DNA of 8,119 bases, from contig UQYL01000043.1 of assembly GCA_900545365.1 (NCBI GenBank), positions 1 through 8,119 on the forward strand, written 5' to 3'. The notes under the pieces were generated by a model. The model searched no databases and was not told the origin of the DNA. It saw only the letters and a program-made list of their open reading frames with translations. Each line of letters opens with the position of its first letter. The stretch's first letter is position 1. This DNA is from an uncultured Dialister sp. GTDB lineage: Bacteria > Bacillota > Negativicutes > Veillonellales > Dialisteraceae. The position numbers and the translations under genes were made by a program. Positions 1 to 6,003 of this stretch are shown in pieces.

Positions 1-4
1 AAAA

Positions 5-69
5 ATAATATTTACTTTGATGGTGTTTTTTAGTAAGATAATATTAAGTACAAAGTATGAGGGATACTT
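5..69. repeat. Cluster of short inverted and direct repeats, possible operator
   Basis: Three small repeats overlap the candidate promoter. TACTTTG (13-19) is the exact reverse complement of CAAAGTA (51-57). AAGTAT (53-58) and ATACTT (64-69) form a perfect 6-bp inverted repeat around a GAGGG centre. ATAATATT occurs twice as a direct repeat (5-12 and 38-45). Repeats over a promoter are common in repressor-controlled efflux operons, but AT-rich DNA produces short repeats by chance. No regulator gene is visible to pair with them. Confidence 0.3.
11..44 (+). promoter_or_regulatory. Candidate promoter(s) of the efflux operon
   Basis: This lies in an AT-rich stretch that contrasts with the GC-rich genes downstream. 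Two overlapping sigma-70-like pairs can be read: TTGATG (17-22) with TAATAT (39-44) at 16 bp spacing, and TTTACT (11-16) with TAAGAT (34-39) at 17 bp spacing. Each hexamer matches consensus at four of six positions. Either would give a leader of about 50 nt before the adaptor gene. Which pair is used, if either, cannot be decided from sequence. Confidence 0.45.
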
Positions 70-102
70 ATTTGGAAGAGCGGAAGACAGGGAGTGAGGC
101 AG

Positions 103-1191
103 ATGAATAAAAAATGGATCGGCATTTTGCTGGCGGCGGCCGTCGTGAGCGGCGGCGGATATTACTGGTATGCCGGATCGAAAACAGAGGCGAAGGATGA
201 TTATACGCTCGGGCAGGCGACGAAAGGCGATATTTCCGTTTCGGTCGACGCGACGGGCACGATCGAGCCGGTGAACAGCGTCGATCTGTCGGCGACCGTG
301 TCGGGCACGCTCCAGCAGATGCTGGTAAAGCAGAATGAAAATGTACAGAAGGGTCAGCAGATCGCCGTCATTGAATCAAAGGCGGCGCAGAGCACGCTGC
401 AGGAAGCGAAAAATACGCTGTCCAACAAAGAATCGTATTATTTCCGCATGCGGCGGCTCTATCGGCAGGGAGCCATTTCCTATCAGGACATGGACAATGC
501 CAAGCTGGAATATCTGAACAGCCAGGCCGCTTACGACAAGGCGGAAGCGGATGTGAATGATACGATCATCATTTCGCCGATCGACGGCACGGTCATCGGG
601 GAACCCATGAAAGAAGGCTCCACGGTGTCGCAGGGGCTGTCCAGCCAGATGATCATCGCGACGGTGGCTGATCTCACATCCATGCAGATCGAGCTGCTCG
701 TGGATGAGACCGACATTGGCGAAGTGAAGATCGGGCAGGAAGTGACTTTTACGGTCGACGCGTACCCGAACCGCACGTTCCACGGCGTGGTGGAGAATAT
801 TTCCAAGGAAGAGCATTCTTCCTCCACCGGCACGACCACGTCCACTTCGTCGGTCGTTTACTACACGGTATATGTGCTGATCAACAGCGATGAACTGGAC
901 GGGCTGTATCCGTCCATGACGGCCCGTGCGGAGATCCTCGGACGCGTGGATAAAGACGCGGTCCTCATCCCGATCACGGCGGTCAGAAGCGACGCCAAAG
1001 GCTCCTACGTATATCGGAAAGAAGGCGCGGACCTGAAGAAGGTCTACATTGAGACCGGTATTACGACCAATACGAATGCGGAAGTCCTTTCCGGGCTCTC
1101 CGCGGGCGACCAGATCGTTGTGAGCGGCACGGTCTCGCAGGAAAAGGCGGAGGTCTCCGCCAAGTCGAACCGCCGCGGCCCGGGGTTCTGA
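103..1191 (+). CDS. MacA-like periplasmic adaptor subunit of a tripartite ABC efflux pump (HlyD family)
   Basis: This is the membrane-fusion adaptor (362 aa) that links an inner-membrane MacB-type transporter to an outer-membrane channel. A positively charged start and hydrophobic stretch (about residues 5-22) form an uncleaved signal anchor, with no lipobox cysteine. A barrel-sandwich half follows (about 43-92), then an alpha-helical hairpin (about 93-150), the second lipoyl half (about 155-190), a beta-barrel and a C-terminal membrane-proximal domain. The hairpin tip carries R115, L119 and S126 in RxxxLxxxxxxS spacing, the motif known to contact TolC. I chose the ATG at 103 because GGGAG (90-94) sits 8 nt upstream; a GTG at 94 in the same frame would destroy that spacing. 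The ATPase gene starts 2 nt after the stop. YknX-type adaptors of Gram-positives are the alternative family, but the tip motif favours MacA. The substrate is unknown. Confidence 0.9.
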   Translation: MNKKWIGILLAAAVVSGGGYYWYAGSKTEAKDDYTLGQATKGDISVSVDATGTIEPVNSVDLSATVSGTLQQMLVKQNENVQKGQQIAVIESKAAQSTLQEAKNTLSNKESYYFRMRRLYRQGAISYQDMDNAKLEYLNSQAAYDKAEADVNDTIIISPIDGTVIGEPMKEGSTVSQGLSSQMIIATVADLTSMQIELLVDETDIGEVKIGQEVTFTVDAYPNRTFHGVVENISKEEHSSSTGTTTSTSSVVYYTVYVLINSDELDGLYPSMTARAEILGRVDKDAVLIPITAVRSDAKGSYVYRKEGADLKKVYIETGITTNTNAEVLSGLSAGDQIVVSGTVSQEKAEVSAKSNRRGPGF

Positions 1192-1193
1192 TC

Positions 1194-1907
1194 ATGAGCC
1201 GCGCGGAGAAAGCGCCCGGCGCCGTCATTCGGATGACGCACATCGGGAAAAGCTATTACATCGGCAAACAAGAAGTCCCCGTCCTGACAGACATCAATCT
1301 GACTGTGGAAAAAGGGGAATTTGTATCCATCATGGGGCCGTCCGGCGCGGGGAAGTCCACGCTCATGAATATTCTCGGCTGTCTTGACCGCCCGACGAAG
1401 GGCTCTTATGAGCTGGATGGGAGCGAAGTGGCCGATCTTTCTGACGATCAGCTGGCGTACACGAGAAACCGGAAGATCGGCTTCGTATTTCAGAGCTTCA
1501 ATCTGCTGCCGCGGCTGTCCGCGGCGGATAATGTGATTCTGCCCATGATCTACGGAAATGTGTTTCGCAGCGAGCGAAGAAAGCGCGCGGTGGAGATCCT
1601 GACGCATCTCGGCCTGGGAGACCGCGTCGACCACATGCCGAATGAACTTTCCGGCGGGCAGCGGCAGCGCGTGGCCATCGCCAGGGCGCTCGTCAATGAT
1701 CCGTCCATCATCATGGCGGATGAACCGACAGGCAATCTGGACAGCAAATCCACAAAGGATGTGATGGAGATTTTTTCCGAACTGTATCAGTCCGGGAAAA
1801 CGGTGATCCTCGTCACCCATGAGCTGGATGTGGCGGGGTACGCCGTCCGCCATGTGATCCTCTCCGACGGGCATATCAGCAAAGACGTAAGGGGGGCGCT
1901 GCCATGA
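1194..1907 (+). CDS. ABC transporter ATP-binding protein, MacB/LolD-type
   Basis: This cytoplasmic ATPase (237 aa) powers the permease encoded next. All nucleotide-binding motifs are present: Walker A GPSGAGKST (48-56), Q-loop glutamine Q100, signature LSGGQ (152-156), Walker B IIMADE (172-177) with catalytic E177, D-loop NLD (181-183) and switch histidine H209. Length and the EPTGNLDS wording fit the LolD/MacB ATPase subfamily. In E. coli MacB the ATPase and permease are fused; here they are separate genes, as in many Firmicutes. The start at 1194 lies 2 nt after the adaptor stop with only a weak GGGG upstream, so coupling is likely. An in-frame ATG at 1233 would drop 13 poorly conserved residues and is the alternative start. 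The last codon overlaps the permease start (ATGA, 1904-1907). Confidence 0.95.
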   Translation: MSRAEKAPGAVIRMTHIGKSYYIGKQEVPVLTDINLTVEKGEFVSIMGPSGAGKSTLMNILGCLDRPTKGSYELDGSEVADLSDDQLAYTRNRKIGFVFQSFNLLPRLSAADNVILPMIYGNVFRSERRKRAVEILTHLGLGDRVDHMPNELSGGQRQRVAIARALVNDPSIIMADEPTGNLDSKSTKDVMEIFSELYQSGKTVILVTHELDVAGYAVRHVILSDGHISKDVRGALP

Positions 1908-3118
1908 CAAACATCTATTGGGAAAGCGTCATCATGGCGTGGGAATCTATCGCCGCCAGCAAACTGCGGTCTTTGCTGACGATGCTCGGCATCATCATCG
2001 GTGTGGCGGCGGTCATCGCGCTCATGTCCATCGGGTACGGCGTCCGGCAGGATATTGAAAATAATATTTCCAGCCTCGGCTCGAATCTGCTCACCGTGAG
2101 CCCGGGCACGAGCAGAAAACCCGGCGTCCGCCCGGCGGCGGGCTCCATGGAGACGCTCACATACAAGGACTATCTGGCCGTGAAAAATCTGCCCAATATT
2201 GCTTACAGTTCGCCCATGGTCCGTTCCAGTTACGTCGTCGTGGCGGGAAATAAAAACTGGACGACCCAGGTATACGGCGTGACGGCGGAATATAAAGACG
2301 TGGCCAGCCTCGGCGTCTCGGAAGGCCGCTACTGGACGCAGCAGGAATTTGACGGAAGAGAACGGGTGGCCGTCGTGGGGAAGACCATCGCCGACAATCT
2401 CTTCGGCGGGGAGAGCCCCATCGGTCAGAAGATCCGCATCAATAATGATCCCTTTACGGTGATCGGCGTTCTGGAAGAAAAAGGCTATTCTTTCCAGGAC
2501 CAGGACGACAGGATCCTCTGCCCCTTCACGACAGTGCAGGAACGGATGATGGGCATCACCTATATCAATTCCATTTCTCTCACCACCGTATCGAGCGGCG
2601 TCATGTCGCAGGCGGAAACGGATATCACCAATCTGCTCCGCACGAGGCACCGCCTCGCCGCGGGCGCGGAAAATGATTTCAGCATCAGCAATTCGCAGGA
2701 TATTCTGGAGACCATGGAAAGCACGACCCAGTCGCTCACTATTTTCCTCGGAAGCATCGCCGCTATTTCCCTGATCGTCGGCGGCATCGGCATCATGAAT
2801 ATCATGCTCGTCTCCGTGACGGAGCGGACAAAAGAGATCGGGATACGTAAAGCGCTGGGGGCGACATACCGGATGATCATCATGCAGTTTCTGATCGAGG
2901 CGGTCACCATCAGCATCGCCGGCGGGCTGATCGGCGTGATCTTCGGCATCGCCTTCTCGCAGCTCATACCGCACCTGATCGAGATGTCCACCGTGCTCAC
3001 CGCCGGGCCGATCATCGGCTCCTTCCTCTTCTCCGTCGTGATCGGGCTCGTATTCGGACTGTATCCCGCGCAGAAAGCGGCAAAACTGAATCCCATCGAC
3101 GCGCTGCATTACGAATGA
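1904..3118 (+). CDS. ABC transporter permease, MacB/FtsX family
   Basis: This is the inner-membrane permease (404 aa) that works with the preceding ATPase and adaptor. The topology is that of MacB: a first membrane helix at about 24-44, a large extracytoplasmic domain (about 45-275, the MacB periplasmic core), then three helices at about 278-303, 327-353 and 368-388. Family hallmarks are the cytoplasmic coupling segment GIMNIMLVSVTERTKEIGIR (295-314) followed by KALGA, and the C-terminal YPAQKAAKLNPIDALHYE (387-404). Members use a mechanotransmission mechanism, moving the periplasmic part to expel substrate through the adaptor and outer channel. The start overlaps the ATPase stop by 4 nt and has an AAGGGGGG ribosome-binding stretch about 7 nt upstream. 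A strong terminator lies just after the stop, so this ends the operon. The substrate (macrolide, peptide, lipid or other) cannot be inferred. Confidence 0.94.
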   Translation: MTNIYWESVIMAWESIAASKLRSLLTMLGIIIGVAAVIALMSIGYGVRQDIENNISSLGSNLLTVSPGTSRKPGVRPAAGSMETLTYKDYLAVKNLPNIAYSSPMVRSSYVVVAGNKNWTTQVYGVTAEYKDVASLGVSEGRYWTQQEFDGRERVAVVGKTIADNLFGGESPIGQKIRINNDPFTVIGVLEEKGYSFQDQDDRILCPFTTVQERMMGITYINSISLTTVSSGVMSQAETDITNLLRTRHRLAAGAENDFSISNSQDILETMESTTQSLTIFLGSIAAISLIVGGIGIMNIMLVSVTERTKEIGIRKALGATYRMIIMQFLIEAVTISIAGGLIGVIFGIAFSQLIPHLIEMSTVLTAGPIIGSFLFSVVIGLVFGLYPAQKAAKLNPIDALHYE

Positions 3119-3128
3119 ACGGGCAGCG

Positions 3129-3159
3129 AAAAGCAGCTTCCTTCGGGGAGCTGTTTTTT
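3129..3159 (+). terminator. Intrinsic terminator of the efflux operon
   Basis: An 8-bp stem CAGCTTCC (3134-3141) / GGGAGCTG (3146-3153), with one T-G wobble, encloses a TTCG tetraloop (3142-3145). It is followed by six T (3154-3159). AAAA (3129-3132) precedes the stem and can extend pairing into the T tract. It starts about 11 nt after the permease stop. A second T tract (3168-3174) lies shortly downstream and may act as back-up. Confidence 0.9.
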
Positions 3160-3214
3160 GTCTGCGCTTTTTTTGAAAAGAGCGGAATTTTTGCGGGTAC
3201 GCTGCCGTTTTTAC

Positions 3215-3243
3215 TGGAATGAAACCAAGATTTATTGTAAAAT
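3215..3243 (+). promoter_or_regulatory. Weak candidate promoter for the acyl-CoA dehydrogenase gene
   Basis: TAAAAT (3238-3243) is a good -10 match (five of six). The 17-bp-spaced -35 position holds only TGGAAT (3215-3220), a poor match; TTACTG (3211-3216) is closer to consensus but 21 bp away. The preceding operon is terminated at 3159, so a promoter is needed in this gap and this is the best candidate. TTTTAC (3209-3214) and GTAAAA (3237-3242) form an inverted repeat across it, which could be an operator or chance. Confidence 0.35.
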
Positions 3244-3261
3244 ATCATCCATGAGATAAGT

Positions 3262-3307
3262 GCGCCCGGAGAGGGTGCTTCCTGTACCGGCTGCGGAAGC
3301 GCAGCGG
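3262..3307 (+). other. Two small GC-rich hairpins in the dehydrogenase leader
   Basis: The stretch between the candidate promoter and the gene can fold into GCGCCC (3262-3267) / GGGTGC (3273-3278) with a 5-nt loop, and GCTGCG (3290-3295) / CGCAGC (3300-3305) with a GAAG loop. Neither is followed by a T tract, so they do not look like terminators. I recognise no known riboswitch consensus. They may stabilise the transcript or simply reflect GC-rich sequence. Confidence 0.3.
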
Positions 3308-3333
3308 AAAAATTGCGTAACGGAGGAGAACGT

Positions 3334-4470
3334 ATGGATTTCAATTTGGATCCGAAACAGAAAGAATTGGTGGCTCTGGCAAGAGAGATTTCCCAGAAAG
3401 AGATCGCTCCGCGCGCGCTGGAGATCGATAAGACCGGAATCATGGATGAGACGCTGCTGGACATTCTGAAATCGTCCGGCATGACGTCCCTGTCCGTGCC
3501 GAAGGAATACGGCGGCGCGGGACTGGATCTGCTTACCTGCGCGCTCATCGCGGAAGAGCTGGGCAAGGGCTGCGCCGGCGTGGCGACGATCTGCGCCGCC
3601 AATGCCCTCGCATCCTATCCGATCCTCATCGGCGGAAACGAAGCGCAGAAAGAAGAATTCTGCACGAGCCTCCTCAACGGCGGCATGGCGGCTTTTGCCC
3701 TGACGGAACCGTCCGCAGGCTCTGACGCAGGCGCTGTATCCTGCCGGGCGAAAAAAGTCGACGGCGGCTATGTGCTGAACGGCACGAAATGCTTCATCAC
3801 CAACGGGCCCATCGCGGACAAGATCACCCTCTTTGCCAATACCCGTGAAAGCGGCGGCGTCCGCGGCCTGACGCTGTTCCTCGTGGACGCGAAGACGCCG
3901 GGATTCTCCGTCGGCAAAGAAGAAGATAAAATGGGCATCCGCGCGTCGGCCACGTCGGAACTGATTTTCGACGACTGCTTCATTCCGGAATCCTGCCGCA
4001 TCGGCAGAGAAGGCATGGGCTTCCGTCTGGCCATGCAGACCCTCGATACGTCCCGCCCGATCGTAGGCGCCGTATCCGTGGGCATCGCGCAGGCGGCGCT
4101 GGAATCGGCGATCCATTACGCGCACCAGAGAAAGCAGTTCGGCGTGAAGATCTCCACCTTTGAAATGGTGCAGGAACTGATGGCCGATATGATCATGAAG
4201 ACAGAAGCGGCCCGCGCGCTGGTGCACAAGGCCTGCTGGCTGCACGATACGGGAGACAAGGACGCGCCGAGAGTGGCGGCCATGGCGAAATGCTACGCTT
4301 CCGACGTGGCTATGGAAGTCACCACGAAGGCTGTGCAGGTCATGGGAGGCAACGGTTATTCCCGTGAAAATCCGAATGAAAAATACATGCGCGACGCGAA
4401 AGTCATGCAGATCTACGAAGGCACGAACCAGGTGCAGCGCATGGTCATCGCGAACGCCACTGTCTATTGA
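3334..4470 (+). CDS. Acyl-CoA dehydrogenase (FAD, probably short-chain/butyryl-CoA type)
   Basis: This flavoenzyme (378 aa) interconverts an acyl-CoA and its trans-2-enoyl-CoA, passing electrons to or from an electron-transfer flavoprotein. The N-terminal helical domain (about 1-115), middle beta domain (about 118-215) and C-terminal helical domain (about 225-378) are all present. Both family signatures are intact: ALTEPSAGSDAGA (122-134) and the Q335-to-D354 segment with GGNGY. RKQFG (266-270) fits the FAD-binding segment. E362 in YEGTNQ is in the position of the catalytic base of butyryl- and medium-chain dehydrogenases. Length matches that group (about 380 aa). I chose ATG 3334 because GGAGGAG (3322-3328) lies 5 nt upstream; a TTG at 3313 in frame has no such site. 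It stands alone, without etfAB or thiolase neighbours, so the chain length of the substrate is inferred only from similarity. Glutaryl- or branched-chain acyl-CoA remain possible. Confidence 0.93.
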   Translation: MDFNLDPKQKELVALAREISQKEIAPRALEIDKTGIMDETLLDILKSSGMTSLSVPKEYGGAGLDLLTCALIAEELGKGCAGVATICAANALASYPILIGGNEAQKEEFCTSLLNGGMAAFALTEPSAGSDAGAVSCRAKKVDGGYVLNGTKCFITNGPIADKITLFANTRESGGVRGLTLFLVDAKTPGFSVGKEEDKMGIRASATSELIFDDCFIPESCRIGREGMGFRLAMQTLDTSRPIVGAVSVGIAQAALESAIHYAHQRKQFGVKISTFEMVQELMADMIMKTEAARALVHKACWLHDTGDKDAPRVAAMAKCYASDVAMEVTTKAVQVMGGNGYSRENPNEKYMRDAKVMQIYEGTNQVQRMVIANATVY

Positions 4471-4475
4471 TCGGT

Positions 4476-4504
4476 TTGCGTGAAAGATTTTGCGGTGATA
4501 TAAT
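4476..4504 (+). promoter_or_regulatory. Promoter of the pheST T-box transcript
   Basis: A perfect -10 TATAAT (4499-4504) is preceded by the extended -10 TG (4496-4497). A -35 element TTGCGT (4476-4481) sits at the ideal 17-bp spacing. Transcription would start near 4511, just before the T-box Stem I. The -35 begins only 6 nt after the dehydrogenase stop codon. Confidence 0.85.
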
Positions 4505-4514
4505 ATTTGCCATA

Positions 4515-4720
4515 CAGCGATGAAGAAGAGGAGATCTCTTGAGATCCATGCAGAGAGCCGGCGGGAGGTGCGAGCCGGCGGAAATGGGAGATCATGTTCG
4601 CTTTGGAGCGTTCCGCCTGAAATCCGGTAGGGCGGACGGCAGCCCCGTTACGGCTTCTGAGTACTAAATCAGGGTGGTACCGCGGAACTATTTCCGCCCC
4701 TTCATGGGGCGGATTTTTTA
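4515..4720 (+). promoter_or_regulatory. T-box riboswitch (tRNA-Phe, specifier UUC) controlling pheST
   Basis: This leader senses uncharged tRNA-Phe and permits read-through into pheST when phenylalanine charging is low. Stem I is recognisable. A helix GATCTC (4533-4538) / GAGATC (4588-4593) lies above the specifier loop. Its apex is GCCGGC (4557-4562) / GCCGGC (4574-4579), with the AGAGA bulge and GGTGCGA-type distal loop. The specifier loop carries TTC (4597-4599), a Phe codon. Possible Stem II is TCCGCC (4612-4617) / GGCGGA (4631-4636), and Stem III is AGCC (4641-4644) / GGCT (4652-4655). The T-box core AGGGTGGTACCGCGG is at 4671-4685. In the antiterminator, GGG (4672-4674) pairs CCC (4698-4700) and GCGGAA (4682-4687) pairs TTCCGC (4692-4697), leaving the 7-nt bulge TGGTACC. 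The T of TGGT (4678) matches discriminator base A73 of tRNA-Phe. Confidence 0.96.
4693..4719 (+). terminator. Regulated terminator of the T-box leader
   Basis: CCGCCCC (4694-4700) pairs with GGGGCGG (4706-4712) around TTCAT, with an extra T-A pair (4693/4713), followed by six T (4714-4719). Its 5' arm is the same segment that forms the 3' arm of the antiterminator, so the two folds exclude each other. This is the off state when tRNA-Phe is charged. Confidence 0.95.
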
Positions 4721-4760
4721 TTTTCAGGGACAGAGTCCCGATGTGTAGGAGGAATTCCGC

Positions 4761-5180
4761 ATGGAAAAAACATTGGAAGAACTTCGGCAGGAAGCGGGAG
4801 AACTGCTTGCCGCCATGGAGAACGCGCAGCCCGCTGCGGCGGAAGCGCTGGCAGAATGGAAAGGAAAACTGGAAAGCGTGCTGAGCGCCGTGAAAAAGCT
4901 CGGGAAAGAAGACCGCGCCGCCGCGGGCGATGTGGAAAGCGCGCTGAATAAAGGCATGGAGACGCTCATGAAGAAAGATCTGGAGCTTTTGAAGCAGGAT
5001 GCGGTGGCCCGTCTGTCCGCGAGCGCCGACGAAAAGGAACTGCTCGACGCGCGGATCGCTTTCCTCGGTAAAAAAGGCCGCCTTACCGCGATCCTCCGGG
5101 GGATGAAAGACCTCTCCGCGGAAGAACGGCCCGTCATGGGGGCGCTGGCGAATACGGTGCGTGAAGAGATTGAAGCGCTC
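4761..5180 (+). repeat. Diverged tandem duplication of the PheS N-terminal helical domain (coding repeat)
   Basis: Copy 1 is residues 1-69 (4761-4967) and copy 2 is residues 70-140 (4968-5180). Aligned by hand with one 2-residue gap, about 20 of 69 positions are identical. Both start M-x-K-x-LE-x-L-(R/K)-Q-(E/D)-A, share GK/KK..L..(V/I)L..(V/M)K.L..E.R...G in the middle, and end E-x-L. Copy 1 lacks the conserved FLGKKG wording, so it is the degenerate one. Both halves look like two-helix coiled-coil segments rich in A, E, K and L, so part of the similarity could be compositional. Confidence 0.6.
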
Positions 5181-5987
5181 GAAGCGAAAAAGAAAGCGGA
5201 ATTCAAGGCAGAGAAGCTGGCCCGCCGCATCCGGGAAGAATGCATCGATATCACCCTGCCTGCGCGGCATCATCAGAAAGGCCATATCCATCCGCTGAAT
5301 AAGGCGCTTCACCTCATCATGGAGACTTTCATGAATATGGGATACTCCGTGGCGGAAGGGCCGGAGATCGAAGAAGATTACTATAATTTCTACTGCCTGA
5401 ATCTGCCGAAAGATCATCCCGCCAGAGACATGCAGGATTCCTTCTACCTCACGGAAAATATGAATTTCCTGCTCCGCACGCATACTTCTCCGGTGCAGGC
5501 GAGAACGCTGCAGGGGCATGAGCCGAATTCCCCGATCCGCATCATCGCGCCGGGCAAGGTCTTCCGCTGGGATAATGACGCGACCCATTCGCCGGTCTTC
5601 CATCAGGTGGAAGGTCTCGTCGTGGATAAGGGCATCAAATTTGCCGATCTGAAAGGAACGCTGGAGATCTTTCTGAAAGAAATTTTCGGCTCCGATACGA
5701 AGATCCGCTTCCGCGCGAGCTACTTCCCCTTCACAGAACCGTCGGCGGAAGTCGATATTTCCTTCGCTTCCCGTATGCACGGCGAAACGAATGCCGACGA
5801 ATGGCTGGAGATCCTCGGCTGCGGCATGGTGCATCCCCGCGTGCTCTCGTTGAACGGATACGACCCCGCCAAAGTGAGCGGCTTCGCTTTCGGCATGGGC
5901 GTGGAACGCATCGCCATGCTGCTCTACGGCATTGATGACCTTCGTCTTTTCTATGAAAATGACATGAGATTCCTGAAACAGTTCTGA
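4761..5987 (+). CDS. pheS: Phenylalanyl-tRNA synthetase alpha subunit (with N-terminal extension)
   Basis: PheS is the catalytic subunit of the (alpha-beta)2 class II enzyme that charges tRNA-Phe. The catalytic core is complete: the motif 1 region (about 180-212), motif 2 around FRWDNDATHSPVFHQVEGL (268-286), the Phe-pocket segment FPFTEPSAEVD (322-332) and motif 3 GFAFGMGVERIAML (374-387). A376 holds the usual pocket alanine. The four-cysteine insert of the Bacillus protein is absent. The start at 4761 has an ideal AGGAGG (4747-4752) 8 nt upstream. The protein is 408 aa, about 65-80 longer than E. coli or Bacillus PheS. The surplus is N-terminal: residues 70-140 are the normal helical tRNA-binding domain, including FLGKKGRLT (101-109), and residues 1-69 resemble a diverged second copy. 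An internal ATG at 4968 would give a standard 339-aa protein. It is co-transcribed with pheT, 16 nt downstream, under T-box control. Confidence 0.97.
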   Translation: MEKTLEELRQEAGELLAAMENAQPAAAEALAEWKGKLESVLSAVKKLGKEDRAAAGDVESALNKGMETLMKKDLELLKQDAVARLSASADEKELLDARIAFLGKKGRLTAILRGMKDLSAEERPVMGALANTVREEIEALEAKKKAEFKAEKLARRIREECIDITLPARHHQKGHIHPLNKALHLIMETFMNMGYSVAEGPEIEEDYYNFYCLNLPKDHPARDMQDSFYLTENMNFLLRTHTSPVQARTLQGHEPNSPIRIIAPGKVFRWDNDATHSPVFHQVEGLVVDKGIKFADLKGTLEIFLKEIFGSDTKIRFRASYFPFTEPSAEVDISFASRMHGETNADEWLEILGCGMVHPRVLSLNGYDPAKVSGFAFGMGVERIAMLLYGIDDLRLFYENDMRFLKQF

Positions 5988-6003
5988 TCGGGAGGGACTA
6001 TAG

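Noticed and set aside
94..102. GTG at 94 as the adaptor start
   Set aside because: The GGGAG at 90-94 overlaps this codon, whereas it is ideally placed 8 nt before ATG 103, which also begins a typical signal-anchor sequence.
3160..3200. A second hairpin after the terminator (CGCTTTT / AAAAGAGCG)
   Set aside because: Pairing is imperfect and AT-rich, and no clear function follows; only the second T tract was kept as a possible back-up signal.
3313..3333. TTG at 3313 as the dehydrogenase start
   Set aside because: It has no ribosome-binding site. ATG 3334 has GGAGGAG 5 nt upstream and begins MDFNL, typical of the family.
1787..4245. Long minus-strand frames opposite the permease (1787-3109) and the dehydrogenase (3232-4245)
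   Set aside because: Both are shadows of well-identified plus-strand genes; their translations are His/Asp/Arg-rich without motifs.
4611..4613. Second TTC triplet as the T-box specifier
   Set aside because: It falls at the start of the next helix rather than in the internal loop next to the 4533-4538/4588-4593 stem; the TTC at 4597-4599 fits the loop. Both would read Phe in any case.
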